Origin: Blasia pusilla
Lineage: Eukaryota; Marchantiophyta; Marchantiopsida; Blasiales
DNA length: 64,000 nucleotides
NCBI GenBank assembly: GCA_050084515.1
Contig: CM114271.1
Coordinates: forward strand, 12,524,001-12,588,000
Reading direction: 5' to 3'
This document shows positions 10,331 to 21,199 of this stretch, one piece after another (the first letter of the stretch is position 1; every line of letters starts with the position of its first letter). A model generated the notes under the pieces. The model saw only the letters and a program-made list of their open reading frames with translations. It was not told the origin of the DNA and ran no database searches. Both the position numbers and the translations under genes were made by a program.

Positions 10331-11630
10331 CGGGTTCGAACTGTTGTTGGGCTGTGAGAGCAAAGATGAGCGTTGCTTTGTCACCCTTTTCTTAAGGCTC
10401 CCTGAGTCATATATATACGCGCACGACCGAAATGGAAATAGAAAATCATTTCCTCTGCTCCGTCCCCTATGCCTATTCCTCGGGGAAGCTCCTTCGGAGG
10501 AACCCTTACTAACTAACTAAAGAAAGGGGCCCCATTTTGTTTTCTGCATATGTGAGAGGGTTTGTAGAGTTTACTCGACCTTCTTTCCTAATTTGGCTTC
10601 GCTTTATTTTTAGCATGCTTTGCCATCTACATCGGAATATGCAAGTGAAAATTGGATGGATTCACTACACTAGAATCTTGATAATATTAGACGAAGGTAC
10701 ACCATTCTTCATTTTTAGAATAATCCGCACTAATTCCTTACATACACGCTCCTACTTCTAGGAAAGGAAAAAGAACCCCAGTCGATTCATGAATAAGTTC
10801 CTTTCATAACATTTTTCAAATAATCTTTCGTCTTTCAATTTGAAATTAAATGAAATTAATAAATATTCTATTAAGACATAAGTACTCAAAGTAAGGACTC
10901 AAAAAGTCAAGCAAAACTTCAAAACTTTACGGAAAACGGTCTTTCGGGCATCAACACTAGAAACTAGCTAGCCTTAAGGGGAAAGGTGAAAGGGGAGGGG
11001 GTGGGGGGAAACAGGGGATGGGTACCACGAAGAATTTATTTCAAGAATACCCACTATAATTTTTGAAATAAAATCTAAAAAGTTTAGTACGTGCTAAACC
11101 TAACTAGATCAAGGATCACATGTCATATTATCTTACTATTCATATAATAATATTATCATGTTATTATATGAATATTAAGAATCTTCATGCACTGCCATCC
11201 CGTCAACACATATTAACTTTTTATGATGATTATCAACTTTCCGATTTTCTTAAGTGTCTTAAGGAATTTCTCTTGAATCTTTTTCCAAAAATATTTCAAT
11301 GACTCGATCTTTGCAACCAGATAGAAACATCCAATTTCATTCTATTAGATGAAAAATTCCAGATTAAGTAATCTCCTTCCTTTCATCATTTTTTAAATAA
11401 TAGAGGAGATGATCAACTTCATAAGTTAATTTGGAAGGAGGAAAACCAAATCTATAGCTAAGAGTGAGACACCAAATGATTTTATTTTGAAAAAATATGT
11501 GAATTCTTGCCCAGCGGTCTAAAATGCAGCAAACTCTAAATTAATACATCCAAAAATAAATCCTACATTTCCATTTCAAGAGCTTTTAATATTTTTCTAT
11601 CAATCTTATGGTTGTTACTTTTACAATATG
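10331..11630. other. Intergenic DNA with a G-run cluster
   Basis: No supported gene; short frames at 10326-10761 lack recognisable features. A G-quadruplex-type motif is listed separately. Confidence 0.4.
10992..11017 (+). other. G-quadruplex-forming motif
   Basis: Four G runs of 4, 5, 6 and 4 bases are separated by loops of 1, 1 and 5 bases. This satisfies the usual four-run rule with very short loops. It lies about 850 bp upstream of the COX7c-like start and is G-rich on the strand opposite to that gene's coding strand. Confidence 0.85.
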
Positions 11631-12096
11631 CATTAGAAAAAAAAACATGGCTTTATGACTAGAAATGTATGACTACATCAAAAATTGAAATTAGTGAAAT
11701 TTAGTGAAATTTTTTATCATCAAAGGAATCTATTTTAGTCATATAGTTTCGAGACAAATAATCGCTAATATGTATGAGTCATGTAGTAATCATAATTTAT
11801 GACTTGTTTAGTCAGCATAGTCATATTTGCCTAATTGTGACTAATTGTTCACACGTTCATAAGAAAAATTCTATCATAACTGAATTTTCTAGCACGTCTA
11901 AGGATTAGAATTGAATTGTATCAATCTAAACTAGAAAATACTTCGTAGCAATCTGGATTTATATACTTAATTCTTTTGTTATTGAAATTTTAATATCTTA
12001 TAGATATAATATTACTAAAACTTATTGTAAACTTATGAAAGTTGTCAATGGCATGTGTGACCATTTGATGAATATGCATGTTTAAGTTTAGATTCA

Positions 12097-12118
12097 CTAG
12101 TATAATACCCATGCATAG
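12097..12118 (-). mobile_element. Helitron-like 3' terminus candidate
   Basis: On the minus strand a GGGTGC...GCATGGGT imperfect hairpin is followed by TATTATA, CTAG and T. It resembles the cleaner terminus at 51461. It lies inside the CACTA element, so it would be a nested fragment. Confidence 0.3.
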
Positions 12119-12275
12119 CACCCCTTTGTTAATTTGAACTCAATTGTTGTGTTATCTTAATGAAAATTTTTACACGTGTCATCATGAGAATAGTCTTTAA
12201 TGTATACGTGTCATCACCGGAGGATGGGATCCTCAAACCCCATCCCCTTTTAATTATATAGATAATATTAAGATT

Positions 12276-12535
12276 GTGTGTGGATGAGGTCCATGTCCAC
12301 AGACATGGCCATGTCCGTGGACTTATGTCACTTCTATGCAAGGAATAGTCCATGTGGGTCCCACTTTCCCCTTCTTTCTCATTCCCCCCCTCCCCCCCTT
12401 GCCTTCGAGTTCCGTATTCTCTCCTTTCTTCCTCCTTCCCCTCTTATTGCCCCACTTGTCCTTGCATATTTTCCATCATAAACTATAAATGTGGGTCCCA
12501 CTTCTTACAATCCATGTCCATAGTCATGTCCACAC
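12276..12535. repeat. MITE-like element related to the one at 33767
   Basis: The left part reads GTGTGGATGAGGTCCATGTC, with CCATGTCCGTGGACTTATGTC further in, and closely follows the left arm of the 33767-34214 element, including the CCCACTTTCCCC/CCTCCCC pyrimidine-rich middle. The right end, reverse-complemented, begins GTGTGGACATGACTATGGAC. The arms are imperfect and shorter than in the 33767 copy. It is nested in the CACTA element. Confidence 0.6.
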
Positions 12536-13770
12536 TTATCCATCCTTTTTTTTGCAACGATGTAGAATATGTTCATTAGAGCAATAATAACTAGAAAAAA
12601 ATTAATTAATTAAATACAATATCTTTCTATTCCAATAATATAATCTAAACAGTTTTAATATATGAAAATGTACTTGGTCTCATATATTTACTAGTTAGCA
12701 ACTTAGCATGCCCATACTTCCATGCGGAAATGACTTCTTGATAATTCAGAAATATTTTTCATTTCAAAATTTATGTATAATTCATAAAAATTTAAATCTT
12801 ACAGGAATTAAAAAATTCACTTTTAAATAAAACTCAACTCCCCTAGTTAATTTCATTCCTCTATGAAAGTTTGAACAATATCTACTCTTCCCCTTTTATT
12901 TTTCCCACCAAAATAACCTTGGTTAATAAATTTTTAGTTAATTTTAATGAATCGATAAAATTTCCATTTTCCTTTCGAATTCATTTTCCTTTCCAAAATA
13001 TAACATGAAAAAAAATTATTATTTAAAAAATAAAAACATATATTTAAATTTTAAATTATTTTCTTAAACCTTAAAAGAATAAGAACATTCATCTCTTCTA
13101 AATAACTCCACTCCTCAATTAAAAATTTAATGATCTCCCAATCCCCTAAATAATTCCATCCTTCAATCTAATTCAAAAAACATTTATTTTTTCTCCATTA
13201 AAATTCACTTCCCCTTCTCGTTAAATATGAATCAAGAAAAAAAAAATTTATTCCTCACTTTATTATCATTTAGGATCACCCATTATAATCTTAATTAATT
13301 AAATTATAAGGTGTGAGGAAATAGAAAATACTTTTCCTCTTCCATTCAAATTCGTTCTAACCCACTTTTCTAATTCGTTGGTATCCTTCTAACCTTGTGA
13401 CTCAAAATTCTAAAAGGTTGCTCTTTTGTCTTATTGACTCATTATTTTGTCTTATTGTACTTATGGGATCGCCCATTATAATATACCGAAGGCCATCCAT
13501 TAATATAAATTTATACTTTTGGAATAGCTTATTATATTATAAAAGTATGTATATCAAGAAATCTATTGCAACATAATCCATGCGGGACAGAAGGAGTAGA
13601 GCTTAAATACACCCCTTACGCCAAACGTTCACAAATATGAGCTCACCTGTACAATTTCCTAAACTAAGTCTTCTATTTGCTCAAAGTTATGGTGTTGGTA
13701 TAAACTATCACCTTTATTGTTGCTTGTTTGATATTTGAATGTTGAATTGAGACTTTTTTTGTCTGTGAAG
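12536..13770. other. CACTA interior, no gene seen
   Basis: Very AT-rich with stops in all frames. No transposase domain is recognisable. Confidence 0.45.
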
Positions 13771-15172
13771 AGTGCCGACTTGGACATGGTGAAGGCTCAG
13801 ATGGAGCAACAAAACCAAAAATTGTGAGAGCTTATGCCCATGGTGTCAAAGTTAGCTCAGCGAGATCAGCCACTTGCTTCTCCATCAGTATCCGTTGTTC
13901 CAACTCTTGCCCCTAAATCCACTCCTCCTACCAATGCAAACTCAGTTTCTAGTATGCTGGCATTTTGGTTTATTCTCTTATATTTAAGAAATGCTTCTTT
14001 AGTATAACTAATTATATTCCTATAAGTTCTTAAGTAGATCCCTTCATATAGTAAGATGCCTTCTTAGGATGATGATGACCATTATCAAAACTTGTGTATG
14101 GATTCTTTTTTTTAGTCTAAGACTCTAGTTTTCAAAGATGAAGGCCCACTTATTTTTTATCGTTTCTTATTTCTCTTATACTTGTGAAGGCGCAGGTGAG
14201 GATGCCTTTATTGATCCACATCCTCTAATAAAAGTAGGATTGAGAAGGAAGACTACTACCCCAAGTGAAGAAGGTGTAATGGCATAGTCCACATGCAATA
14301 CAATAAATTTTCCTTCATTGCCATATGATTCAAGACCCCAAATGTTTTTATATTTCATTCTGGACTAATGTTTCATTCTATGACTGTGGATATAGAACCC
14401 TTGGTTTGCCAACGGAGGAAGAGCTCCACAGAGAGTGGTGACAGACATATGACAGTGAAAGGATTCTATAGTTTTAGATGTTATTAAGTTGATGACTTGT
14501 ATATTGTTATGAATTGTGATTATATGGGATTCTATTTGACATTATTTTTTGCCTTGAATCATTGGTGGAAAGGTGCAAAATATCAAAGTGTAGACAGCGA
14601 GGATAAGTCCTCTCCGAAGAAAATGCAGAAGATGAAAGGACACGTAGATGTTGGGAATGAGCAAGGAAGTGATACGCGGTTTGGAGGTTCAAACAAATAG
14701 ACGAAGGTAAGCTCTTTCATGTAGGTTTACTATTCATATTGTTTCCTACTACATTTACTGATAATTATTTCTCTAGACAGTTACTTCATAGTGTATGACG
14801 CGTGAAATTCTCACATAGTCTACCAAGACAAGGATGGTCATTCAAGAAGGTAAAATATAGCATGCTTCTTTTTTTTGGTTTTGTACATTAATAAAGGATG
14901 TAAGGTTTAATATATTGACAAGTACAACTTTGTATCTACAATATTTTCAGTTCCGTATTCGCGATTCTGTTCATCTCACTAAGCCAAAGTTGAGCATAAT
15001 GGTCCTCGGCTCTAGAGTCATTACTGGTTTTGGAGGCAGGGAAAAGTTCCATGGGAATGACATTCCACTTGGCATGGTGAGAATCAACTTGACAGATGTC
15101 GCCGATCCGGATCACACCCTGTGGAATCCCAATACAGATGATGAACCGCCTCAACTTTTGGCGATGCATTAG
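13771..15172 (+). pseudogene. TNPA-like (CACTA ORF2-type) exon remnants
   Basis: Several exons with plausible borders remain: 13771-13951 (ADLDMVKAQMEQQNQKL, coiled coil, then a Ser/Pro-rich linker); from 14196 (GEDAFIDPHPLIK); an exon ending 14706 at AAG/GTAAGC (KYQSVDSEDKSSPKKMQK); 14781-14849; and 14951-15172 (LGSRVITGFGG, then MVRINLTDVADPD and LWNPNTDDEPP). The last exon has the alternating beta-strand pattern and position of the C-terminal domain of plant CACTA TNPA-like proteins. In-frame TAG codons, for example at 14698 where CAG is likely ancestral, show decay. The function would be binding the subterminal repeats. The family link is inference from context and pattern. Confidence 0.5.
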
Positions 15173-15833
15173 GTTCGACCATGCTTTGGCCAGAAATGCA
15201 TACAAGGAAGTGTGTAGGTTAGAACCTGAAATGATCCAATTTTAAAGGTAGAGAAGTGTTCAAACTATTATCGCATATCAATTTAGATGGATTTTACACA
15301 CTTTTGGAACATCTTCACTATCTCTCAAACCGTTGCTGCCCAAAATGGTTTACATAAGAAGACATTGTCTTTTTTTCTCACACAAAATTTCTTTGTGTTA
15401 GTCTAGAGTAAATGAATGAGACATCTTAAGCTTCAAAAATTCTATTTTATTTGTTCTTACGTCACGTTGAGGATCTCGCCAAAATCAGATTTACATCACG
15501 CTTTGTACTTGTTTCAACTCTCACTTGCAGAACTCACACTTTACATATAAGCAAGAAAAGCAAGTTGAACTTGCTTGGCCATCATTCAAGTGCATGGCCT
15601 AGTTCTCTTTTTTCTTCTGATCTTTATTGGAATAAATTGATATGCTTTCTAATTGTACTTCAAGAAGTCATAGTTGAATGACTCACCAAGTCATTCTTGC
15701 TATATTGCATGAGATCTGATTCACAACTTCATAACTACCAAAGTTCTATAAGCATGACTACAGAAGTCATACAGCGATAACATGTATGCGAAACTATTCA
15801 CAATAGAATGATTCATTGAGATGAGTGTTCCTA
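15173..15833. other. CACTA right subterminal region, outer part
   Basis: No coding support beyond a weak 76-codon frame at 15451-15681. From about 15660 the sequence becomes rich in TGACTCA, AAGTCAT and ATGACT motifs, marking entry to the subterminal repeat zone. Confidence 0.5.
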
Positions 15834-16172
15834 ACTAGGATGGTAAGCTTCATTGATTACCTTGGTCCAATTCCTTCACTACTAGTCATGACCAAATGAC
15901 TCCCATAGTCACATACATCCCAAAACCCTAGATTTTACTCATTTCATGACTAGGACGGTGAACATTAAAAACTAACCTGGTTCAATTACCTAACCAATCA
16001 TTATAAAATAACTCACATAGTCATATATGTCCAAAGCCCTAAAATTTATGGATTTTCATGACTAGGGTGGTCAACTTTAATGAGTACCCTGGTTCAATAT
16101 CCTAACGAGTCGTCATGAAAATATGACTTCCATAGTCATATAAGTCCCTCCTACTAACTTACTATGATAGAC
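15834..16172 (+). repeat. Three tandem units of about 112-115 bp
   Basis: Units start at 15834, 15949 and 16061, each beginning ACTAGG.(T/C)GGT and containing CCTGGTTCAAT or a close variant, then ATAGTCA(T/C)AT. They are diverged from each other. They lie in the right subterminal region of the CACTA element and are the densest part of its ATGACT-type motif array. Confidence 0.85.
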
Positions 16173-16269
16173 ATATCTAAACAACTAGAAAATTTGTTCT
16201 TTTGTCCACATCTCATGTTGACGTGTCAAGTTTTACATGTCATGATAGTATTTTTCCATGTCACTAGCG

Positions 16270-16336
16270 TGACGTGGTAGTCCTCCCTCTATGACTCAAC
16301 CATTGAGCCATATAGAGAGGACATACTTCCACGTCA
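16270..16336. repeat. Imperfect 67-bp inverted repeat
   Basis: TGACGTGG at 16270 pairs with CCACGTCA ending at 16336. Further in, CTCTATGACTCAA pairs imperfectly with TTGAGCCATATAGAG. The hairpin is inside the CACTA right subterminal region and has an ACGT core at each end. Confidence 0.8.
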
Positions 16337-16778
16337 GCAAACCGTTGTAGTTACCCTAGTCATTCTAAATCTATGACTTAAATTTTGTGACTCAACGAGT
16401 CACTTGTCATTCGTAGTCGTGGATCATGATATATGACTGAGATGAGTCATAAATCCTAGTCATAAAACACAATTTTTCTTCTAGTGTATGCAAGCCCTAG
16501 ACTTCTTGGAATTTGCAATTGTAACCTATTCTATACTCGAGATAACGTGAAATATGCAAGCCTAGGTGCAAATGCTGACCTAATATGTCGTAAAACTTTC
16601 CCTTTTACAATGGGGCCTTGACTTTTTTGGCTTGTCATGGCGTAGCCCAACATAAGTGGGAACGTGTGTTTGTGGTACTTTGGTCATGACCATATCTCAA
16701 ATTTGCAAAGTTTGCACTTGTCGCCATGATCACCGTTATGTTTGAGTGGATGGTTACTAGTATACTAGTTAGTTCATC

Positions 16779-18055
16779 TCATTTGTAAATACAATCTGTA
16801 ACCGTTGCTGAAGCGTTGTTTGCAACTTGGTTCTTTGTGTCAAAATTTGATATTATCGACACTTTACAACCAATGGCTAAAATTTGTACCCCATGAAATT
16901 GACTATCAGAAATCCAATCATTAAAGTGTGGGTCAATAGGAGAATTTGTTGTTACATGTACTTGTATGATCTCAACTGCACCAAATAGTTTGCGGAGTGC
17001 AACAATATTGAATTGTTTCACTTTGACACGGTGTACACAAACTATTTGAGTGTCCTTGTCTTTATAATCAGGATCTCTTTTTTTGTCCACAAACATGCTA
17101 CCAAGGCACTTATCTATCTCAATTTGTGTAGGGACGTTCAATCTTGATTTGAGAAAGAAAGTTTAGGAATTTAGGATCGCCACCATACCTTATGGCCCCA
17201 TGTAGGTTATATCTATCCATATTGGCAAAGAATGGCAAAGAAGAGATGTGGCAAAAGGAGGAGATAGGCTCGTTGTTGCGACGACATATAGGGGGAAACT
17301 AGCAAAGATCACCCAGTAAAATCACAAGCTTAGTTGAGAAAGGGTTCAAGTTAGGGCACATCTGGTGCAGTCCCATAGCAACTATTTGTAGGAGCCGGGT
17401 GGTGAGCATAGAGCACTCATCAATAACTATAACCTTAGCATCTTTTAAGCGCATATATTGATCTGAAGTTGTATGCATGTCTCCTTTCAATGGTATGCCA
17501 AATTTGGAGTGTATAGTGATAGCATTGTCATAAAGTCGTACAACATAAATTCCAGTTGTTGCTATCAAGAGTGTAGGAATGGAAGGAAATGACCGGTATG
17601 TTTGCATGAATTGGGTAAAGAATATTTTACCACAACCTGATGGACCGATGATGAGAACTCCGCTAGACGACAATAACCTAACTTTTTTATATCAAATGTT
17701 TTGCTCTCCATTCAATGAATGCAGTATAGGGCTGGTTGGTCATCATATTGGATAGTTTTGCCCACAATAGTAGAGTTATTATCAATATCAAAAAATAACT
17801 CTACACACATGTCAAACTAAAGATGACGCCCGAGAACATCAATTGCTTTCGATATAATCTCACTATCATGAACTTCACTCCAAAGGTTAGCAGCAACGTG
17901 TCTCCGGATTTTATCAACAATGCATGAAAAACTTTTGAATATGCCTCTATGAATACATTCATGTAGATATGTCTATACATGCAATACGATACTTCAGACT
18001 TAATATTCAAATCTGAAGGAAATATTACCCAATAGTATTGTGTAATAAAACTCAT
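16779..18055 (-). pseudogene. PIF1-like (Helitron-type) helicase remnant, copy 1
   Basis: In minus-strand order: an N-terminal piece (18055-17801); a 124-codon frame (17673-17299) with Walker A GPSGCGKIFF and Walker B VIVIDECSML; and a C-terminal piece (17141-16779) ending in 'ILAIGCKVSIISNFDTKNQV', resembling the late PIF1 'G..V.L..N.D...G.VNG' region. Walker A has Ile where Thr or Ser is required after GK, and frames are broken, so it is inactive. Plant Helitrons encode PIF1-type helicases fused to Rep; no Rep HUH motif was seen, so a decayed cellular-type PIF1 copy is not excluded. Confidence 0.65.
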
Positions 18056-19629
18056 TCCATTGGTGTAAGGGATGGTATTTAGTAAATGATGTCCTATAAA
18101 TTGAGTTACCTACTAAGTCAACACTAAAGAGGTTGGTAGGGTACCTTGTGCCAAGTCTAATAACTTTGTGATCTATCTAGAAATGGATAAACGTTAGGTC
18201 AGACAAACACTCAAGCCGATGGGAGTATAGAGTTGTCAAATGTATGCATATTGTTGTCGCATTTCTATACAGACTAGTCCGCCTATGTGCTGGGCTACAA
18301 TCAATATATTCAACCTTTTCTTATTGTGTTTATATTAGGTCTTATGGAGAGGGCTCTACAATATTTTGTGGTGATACAATGTATTATGTACTCCATGTCC
18401 TTTATCACATGTTATGGAAGTGTAACTTGTGCATAAAGATTATCATAGAGTTCCCCAATAAGGGAGTATACTCCTCATGAAGCTCACTTTTGAGCACATT
18501 TTTAGATATCAAACTCAAAAGTGGGATCTTTAATACAATGCAATTAGCCTAAGTTAATATATTGTGCCTTGATTCTCTTCAATTAAGATCTATCATAACA
18601 TAGAATTGATATTGAGATGACATATTTTTCTTTATCATGTAAGGATTCACATCTCTTAATTGTGAACACAATGTGTATATTTAATGTATTTGAGCCATAT
18701 TTGAGGGTGAATGTACGCTAGAACATTGGAAAGTCATGTCCTTTACAAAATTCATAGCTAGATATTGATAAATCACAATTATATCTCAAAGAGCATATTT
18801 TTGTTTAAAAGATGAAACACTTTAGTTTCAATAGTCAGAGATTTTGAAAATTGATTTCAAATGCAATGCATGCTTGCATATGCCTTATGCTTATGAGTTT
18901 GCAAGCTTATCAATCTTGACAATGTGGAATGACTTGGGATATGAGAATTTGTAAGATAAAGATTAAATATCACAATTAACGATATCTATTGAAATAAAAA
19001 ATAGAATTATTAAAGAGATGGAGGCTTCCCAATCTCCTGTGAGAATTTATCAAGCGAAGGGGAAATTGAGATTTATGAATGTGAGAGTACGTGAGAGAAA
19101 TTTTGGTGATGAAATCCTCTTTATGCATCCTACTTTGGAACAATCTTAAGATATAAATATCCATCAACACACATGCTAGCAAGTTTATGGTTGAGTGTAT
19201 AAAGTTTGGACTCGATATGGACAAAAACAGATTGGGATTGATATCTAGTGAGAGCACATATACGTATACATGCAGTTGTATTTCCCATGTCCCCTTGTTT
19301 CAAGCACATTGTATAATATGAACGGATCTTAGAAATATTGGGAATGAATATATTAGTAGATTAAAGTATATCTGGAATATATACTCAGAAAATTTCTATT
19401 AATTTTTTCTTACATGATCTTTTAGATATTTTGTTAAAATGAACTATAGAAATATCTACTCTATTCATATAGATTTTTGTTAAGGAATTTTTATCTTCAC
19501 TTTCTCCTATTATAAAGTGATAAATTTAGAGAAATTTAATGTAAGACACATCAAAATCTTTCTAAATTTTTTCCTATTTATTCTAGATATGCATGTACGC
19601 TTTCTTCCACAATCATAGTTGCATCGGCT
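18056..19629. other. AT-rich DNA, no gene seen
   Basis: No domain is recognised on either strand. The frame at 18976-19257 minus has no features supporting a gene. Confidence 0.45.
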
Positions 19630-21130
19630 TCTCTTCCCAAAATTTGGGCTTTGGTCACACCTATCATAACTCCACGGAGATGCACATAGCTCGATGGATA
19701 ATGTGGGCCATGTCAAGGAGGGAGATATGTTATTCCACCAATATTTGAGATTTTCCGAATTCTTCTTCCACTTGCGACACAAGAGTTCAACCCCCTCTAA
19801 TGAATTGATTGTAGAAGGGCTTGATTGACTTCGAGATCTTGTCTCCAAGAATTTTCACCTTATTTTCTTTTCTAGTATTCTTATTAAGGCAACCTCTAAC
19901 TCTCATTGAGTTCATCTACATTCATACACGCTTATTGGGGGGCATGGCTTATTGCAAATCCACTTATTCCTCCCTTTTGTCTGCTATGAAGTATATTTTG
20001 GATACCACTACGGTTACACTTTGGACTTCTTCATCTTTTTCTTTTAGGTATGCCTAATTGTATATGTAGGGAGCCTATTGATGCAAAGGGTATCTGAATT
20101 GTTCGAAGTGCATATGGTGGAGAATATCCATATATGTTTCATGATATGTTTGGAGAGCTAATAGAGAGCTCATAGGATCAATCATTGTACTCCATGCTAC
20201 ATAATTGAGTAAAGCTAGCTACATATTCTATCTTCTACTTTACAAGTAGTCCCTCATTGACAAGTTGATCCCAAGGTACCTTTCATCTATTGGGGCATAT
20301 TCGGTTCTCGATTACACACATTTTGACTTGATGTATCTAGTTGTACATACTAAAGCTTCCGCATTAGACGCATCATGACAAAGTTGAGTTATGTGATGAG
20401 ACATGCAACATATAGTTTTACACCCTCTGCAGTGGAATTTTTGGGGCACTTACATATGTTTTTTGATACTTTCTTAACAACATTTGCTCAACATTCCATC
20501 GAGACTCATCAACATGCCTCTTCGTGTAATCCTTCTCTTTTCGTTGTATCTACTTATTATCAACGAGTATGCGGCTCTGGTTTTGAGTTTTGTAACGCCG
20601 TATGTTTGGAAGTTCGGAGAACACTTATACAGTCAGGAGTAACACAGCGAGAGGAAGGGATGGAATAACATGGCATGGAATAACAATCTATTCTATTCCG
20701 TGTTAATGAGAGCATTAACACCAACACAATGGAGTAAGTGGGAAACTTTATATCCATCCGACTGTTAAAAAATTCATATCCGAGGGTTAAAAACCCGGGA
20801 GAATAACTTGCATTTTGCACGCTCTGCACTCCGAGTGGAGTATTGTGGGGGTGTAATAATACATCTCAATGACATTATAATCTGCACAAGCATTGACATT
20901 GATATGTCAAATCGAAATGGTGGATGACCGGTTATCTTGTCGCGCATTCACTTGGAAGCTTCCGCTAGTATTTGTGTTAAATTTATTCCATTATTTTGGT
21001 GTTAGAAATTTGTCATTTTCGTATTGCATTACATGGCATTTTCTCTTGGGGCGTAATGAGCTTCCTTTGTCCTCTTTCGAGCTTTTGTTGTTATTAATGA
21101 TTAATTTCTTTTTCATCCAGAAAATAGTTT
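19630..21130 (+). pseudogene. Non-LTR-type RT element, copy B (C-terminal part and 3' tail)
   Basis: Homologous by eye to 4610-5454 and, after about 20870, to 7262-7480. Around 20400-20560 it reads FTPSAVEFLGHLHMFFDTFL, paralleling copy A. It then continues into 'SLFVVSTYYQRV', the expected final segment of this family that copy A lacks because of its insertion. Stops and frameshifts are frequent. The stretch 20640-20860 contains GGAATAACATGGCATGGAAT palindromic sequence absent from copy A and may be a small secondary insert. Confidence 0.6.
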
Positions 21131-21199
21131 TTTCTTGAGGAATTATTTTGGAAGTCATAGAAAAAGAGATTGCTAAACTAAAAATTTCTTTCAAAATAG

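Larger units (their letters stand above)
11631..16486 (+). mobile_element. CACTA-type DNA transposon (degenerate)
   Basis: The right end, reverse-complemented, begins CACTAGAAGAAAAATTGTGT and the left end begins CATTAGAAAAAAAAACATGG. Both continue with TTTATGACTAG and TATGACT. The first bases match the plant CACTA consensus CACTACAAGAAAA, with the left end mutated CAC to CAT. Subterminal DNA on both sides is full of ATGACT/AGTCAT motifs, as expected for TNPA-type binding sites. Both ends are flanked by TATG (11627-11630 and 16487-16490); the classical duplication is 3 bp, so this match may be partly chance. Internal exons at 13771-15172 look TNPA-like. No TNP2-type transposase was recognised, so the element appears internally deleted or eroded. 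Confidence 0.7.

Noticed and set aside
10326-10375. A GGTTCGAAC box resembling a tRNA B box
   Set aside because: No A box, acceptor stem or anticodon arm can be folded around it.
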